Source: Opitutaceae bacterium (GTDB taxonomy: Bacteria; Verrucomicrobiota; Verrucomicrobiia; Opitutales; Opitutaceae). Taken from it: DNA of 6,742 nucleotides. Location of the stretch: NCBI GenBank assembly GCA_020847775.1, contig JADLBI010000266.1:1-6742 (forward strand), given 5' to 3'. The notes under the pieces were generated by a model. It was given only the letters and a program-made list of their open reading frames with translations. It had not been told where the DNA came from and did not search any database. Shown here one piece after another: positions 5,931-6,742 of this stretch. The stretch's first letter is position 1. Every line of letters starts with the position of its first letter. The position numbers and the translations under genes were made by a program.

Positions 5931-6742
5931 TCAGACGAATTTGAGTTTGCGGGCGGCGAAACACACCATGCGGAGGAGGAGCCAGCCGTGGCTCCAACGG
6001 TGGATGTTGGTGGAGCCGTAGGTGCGCTCTTTGTAGCGGATGGGCACGTCGGCGATTTTGAGGTTCAGTTTGGCGGCGCCGAAGAGCAGGTCGAAATCGC
6101 CGAAGGGGTCGAAGTTGCCGAAATAGGCGCGGTTGGCGGCGAGGGCTTCGTAGTGTGCGCGGGAGAGCACCTTGGTGCCGCAGAGTGTGTCCTTGACGGG
6201 CTGGCCGAGCAGCCAGGTGAAGATGAGGCCGAAGGTTTTGTTGGCGCAGAGATTGAGGAACTGCATGGCCTCCTTTTCCATCGGATAAACGAGGCGGACG
6301 CCGTTGGCGAAGTCGGCTTGGCCGCGGGCGAGAATGTCGTAGAATTTCGGCAGTTCCTCGGGCGGCATGGTGAGATCGGCGTCGAGGATCATGAGGATGT
6401 CGCCGGTGGCGGCGGCGAAACCGGCGCGCACGGCGTCGCCCTTGCCGCGGCCGGTTTGCCGCAGGATTTTGATCGCACGTTCGGGATGGGCGTCTTGGAC
6501 ACGTTGGATCTCAGACCAGGTGTGGTCGGTGGAGTGGCCCTCGACGAAGATGAGTTCGGTGCCCGCGCCCATGTCCGGAGTGCGAAGGACGGCGGCCTCG
6601 ATGGTGCCGGCCTCGGTGCGCGCGGGGCTGACGACGGAGACGGGGGGGGCGGGTGAGGTTTTAGCGGGTTGGCGCGAGGTCCGGGCGACATTGAAAAAGG
6701 TGAGACAGAACCATTGGAGCAGCGGGGACAGCCAACGATTGA
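5931..6742 (-). CDS. Family 2 (DPM1-like) glycosyltransferase, 5' end outside the window
   Basis: Residues are numbered from the first complete codon at the right edge; 269 are visible and the frame is open to the edge, so this is a 3' partial gene. The GT-A domain starts at VSVVSPARTEAGTIEAAV (34-51). It continues with FVEGHSTDHTW (65-75), TGRGKGDAVRAGFAAATGD (96-114) and the metal/nucleotide-binding DAD (120-122, bases 6383-6375). NGVRLVYP, the KDTLCGTKVL acceptor-region motif and FGDFDLLFGAAKLNLKI follow, as in dolichyl- or polyprenyl-phosphate sugar transferases. The C-terminus RMVCFAARKLKFV is intact; the TGA is at 5933-5931. The ATG at 6572 is not the real start, because the conserved first strand lies upstream of it. 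Residues 1-23 (NRWLSPLLQWFCLTFFNVAR...) precede the domain; in relatives I recall, this linker follows a SAM-dependent methyltransferase domain, so a fusion may continue beyond the edge. It may make the lipid-linked sugar donor used by the GT-C enzyme downstream. Confidence 0.95.
   Translation of the reverse strand, partial: NRWLSPLLQWFCLTFFNVARTSRQPAKTSPAPPVSVVSPARTEAGTIEAAVLRTPDMGAGTELIFVEGHSTDHTWSEIQRVQDAHPERAIKILRQTGRGKGDAVRAGFAAATGDILMILDADLTMPPEELPKFYDILARGQADFANGVRLVYPMEKEAMQFLNLCANKTFGLIFTWLLGQPVKDTLCGTKVLSRAHYEALAANRAYFGNFDPFGDFDLLFGAAKLNLKIADVPIRYKERTYGSTNIHRWSHGWLLLRMVCFAARKLKFV

Noticed and set aside
5892..6656. 254-residue plus-strand open frame starting with ATG
   Set aside because: It lies antisense to the clearly conserved GT2 domain and its Gly/Ala/Glu-rich composition is the expected mirror of a G+C-rich gene.

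Overview
This is a G+C-rich bacterial window carrying part of a cell-surface polysaccharide or glycolipid gene cluster. All five supported genes lie on the minus strand, so transcription runs from the right edge to the left edge. The style of the glycosyltransferases, the coiled-coil protein ending in an SWR motif and the palindromic intergenic repeats suggest Verrucomicrobiota, perhaps Opitutaceae. That placement is an inference from memory of such clusters; nothing in the window proves it.

Right part (5931-6742): the 3' portion of a family 2 (DPM1-like) glycosyltransferase gene, with its 5' end beyond the right edge. A 321-base gap (5610-5930) follows. It holds no convincing gene but two unrelated palindromic elements: a compact double hairpin with an outer closing stem (5688-5752) and an imperfect long inverted repeat of the TGTCATTCTGA...GAAGAATCCA type (5790-5875).

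Middle and left part (245-5609): four tightly packed genes that look like one operon. In transcription order they are a 177-residue coiled-coil protein ending in a conserved SWR-type motif; a GT-B (GT4-like) glycosyltransferase with two N-terminal repeat modules, joined to the first gene by an ATGA stop/start overlap; an extended-SDR NAD-dependent sugar epimerase/dehydratase 4 nt further on; and a multi-pass GT-C (ArnT/PMT-like) glycosyltransferase with a C-terminal beta-rich domain, 1 nt further on. Together they could make or modify a nucleotide sugar (epimerase), add sugars on the cytoplasmic side (GT-B and GT2 enzymes) and transfer a lipid-linked sugar on the periplasmic side (GT-C enzyme). 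The coiled-coil protein may be a partner or scaffold.

Left edge (1-244): downstream of the operon are three identical 23-nt palindromes at an exact 66-bp period, separated by two near-identical 43-nt spacers, then a small 15-bp tandem duplication. This array and the domain architectures of the operon proteins are the most unusual items here. No RNA gene, CRISPR array, transposase, phage gene or origin was found.
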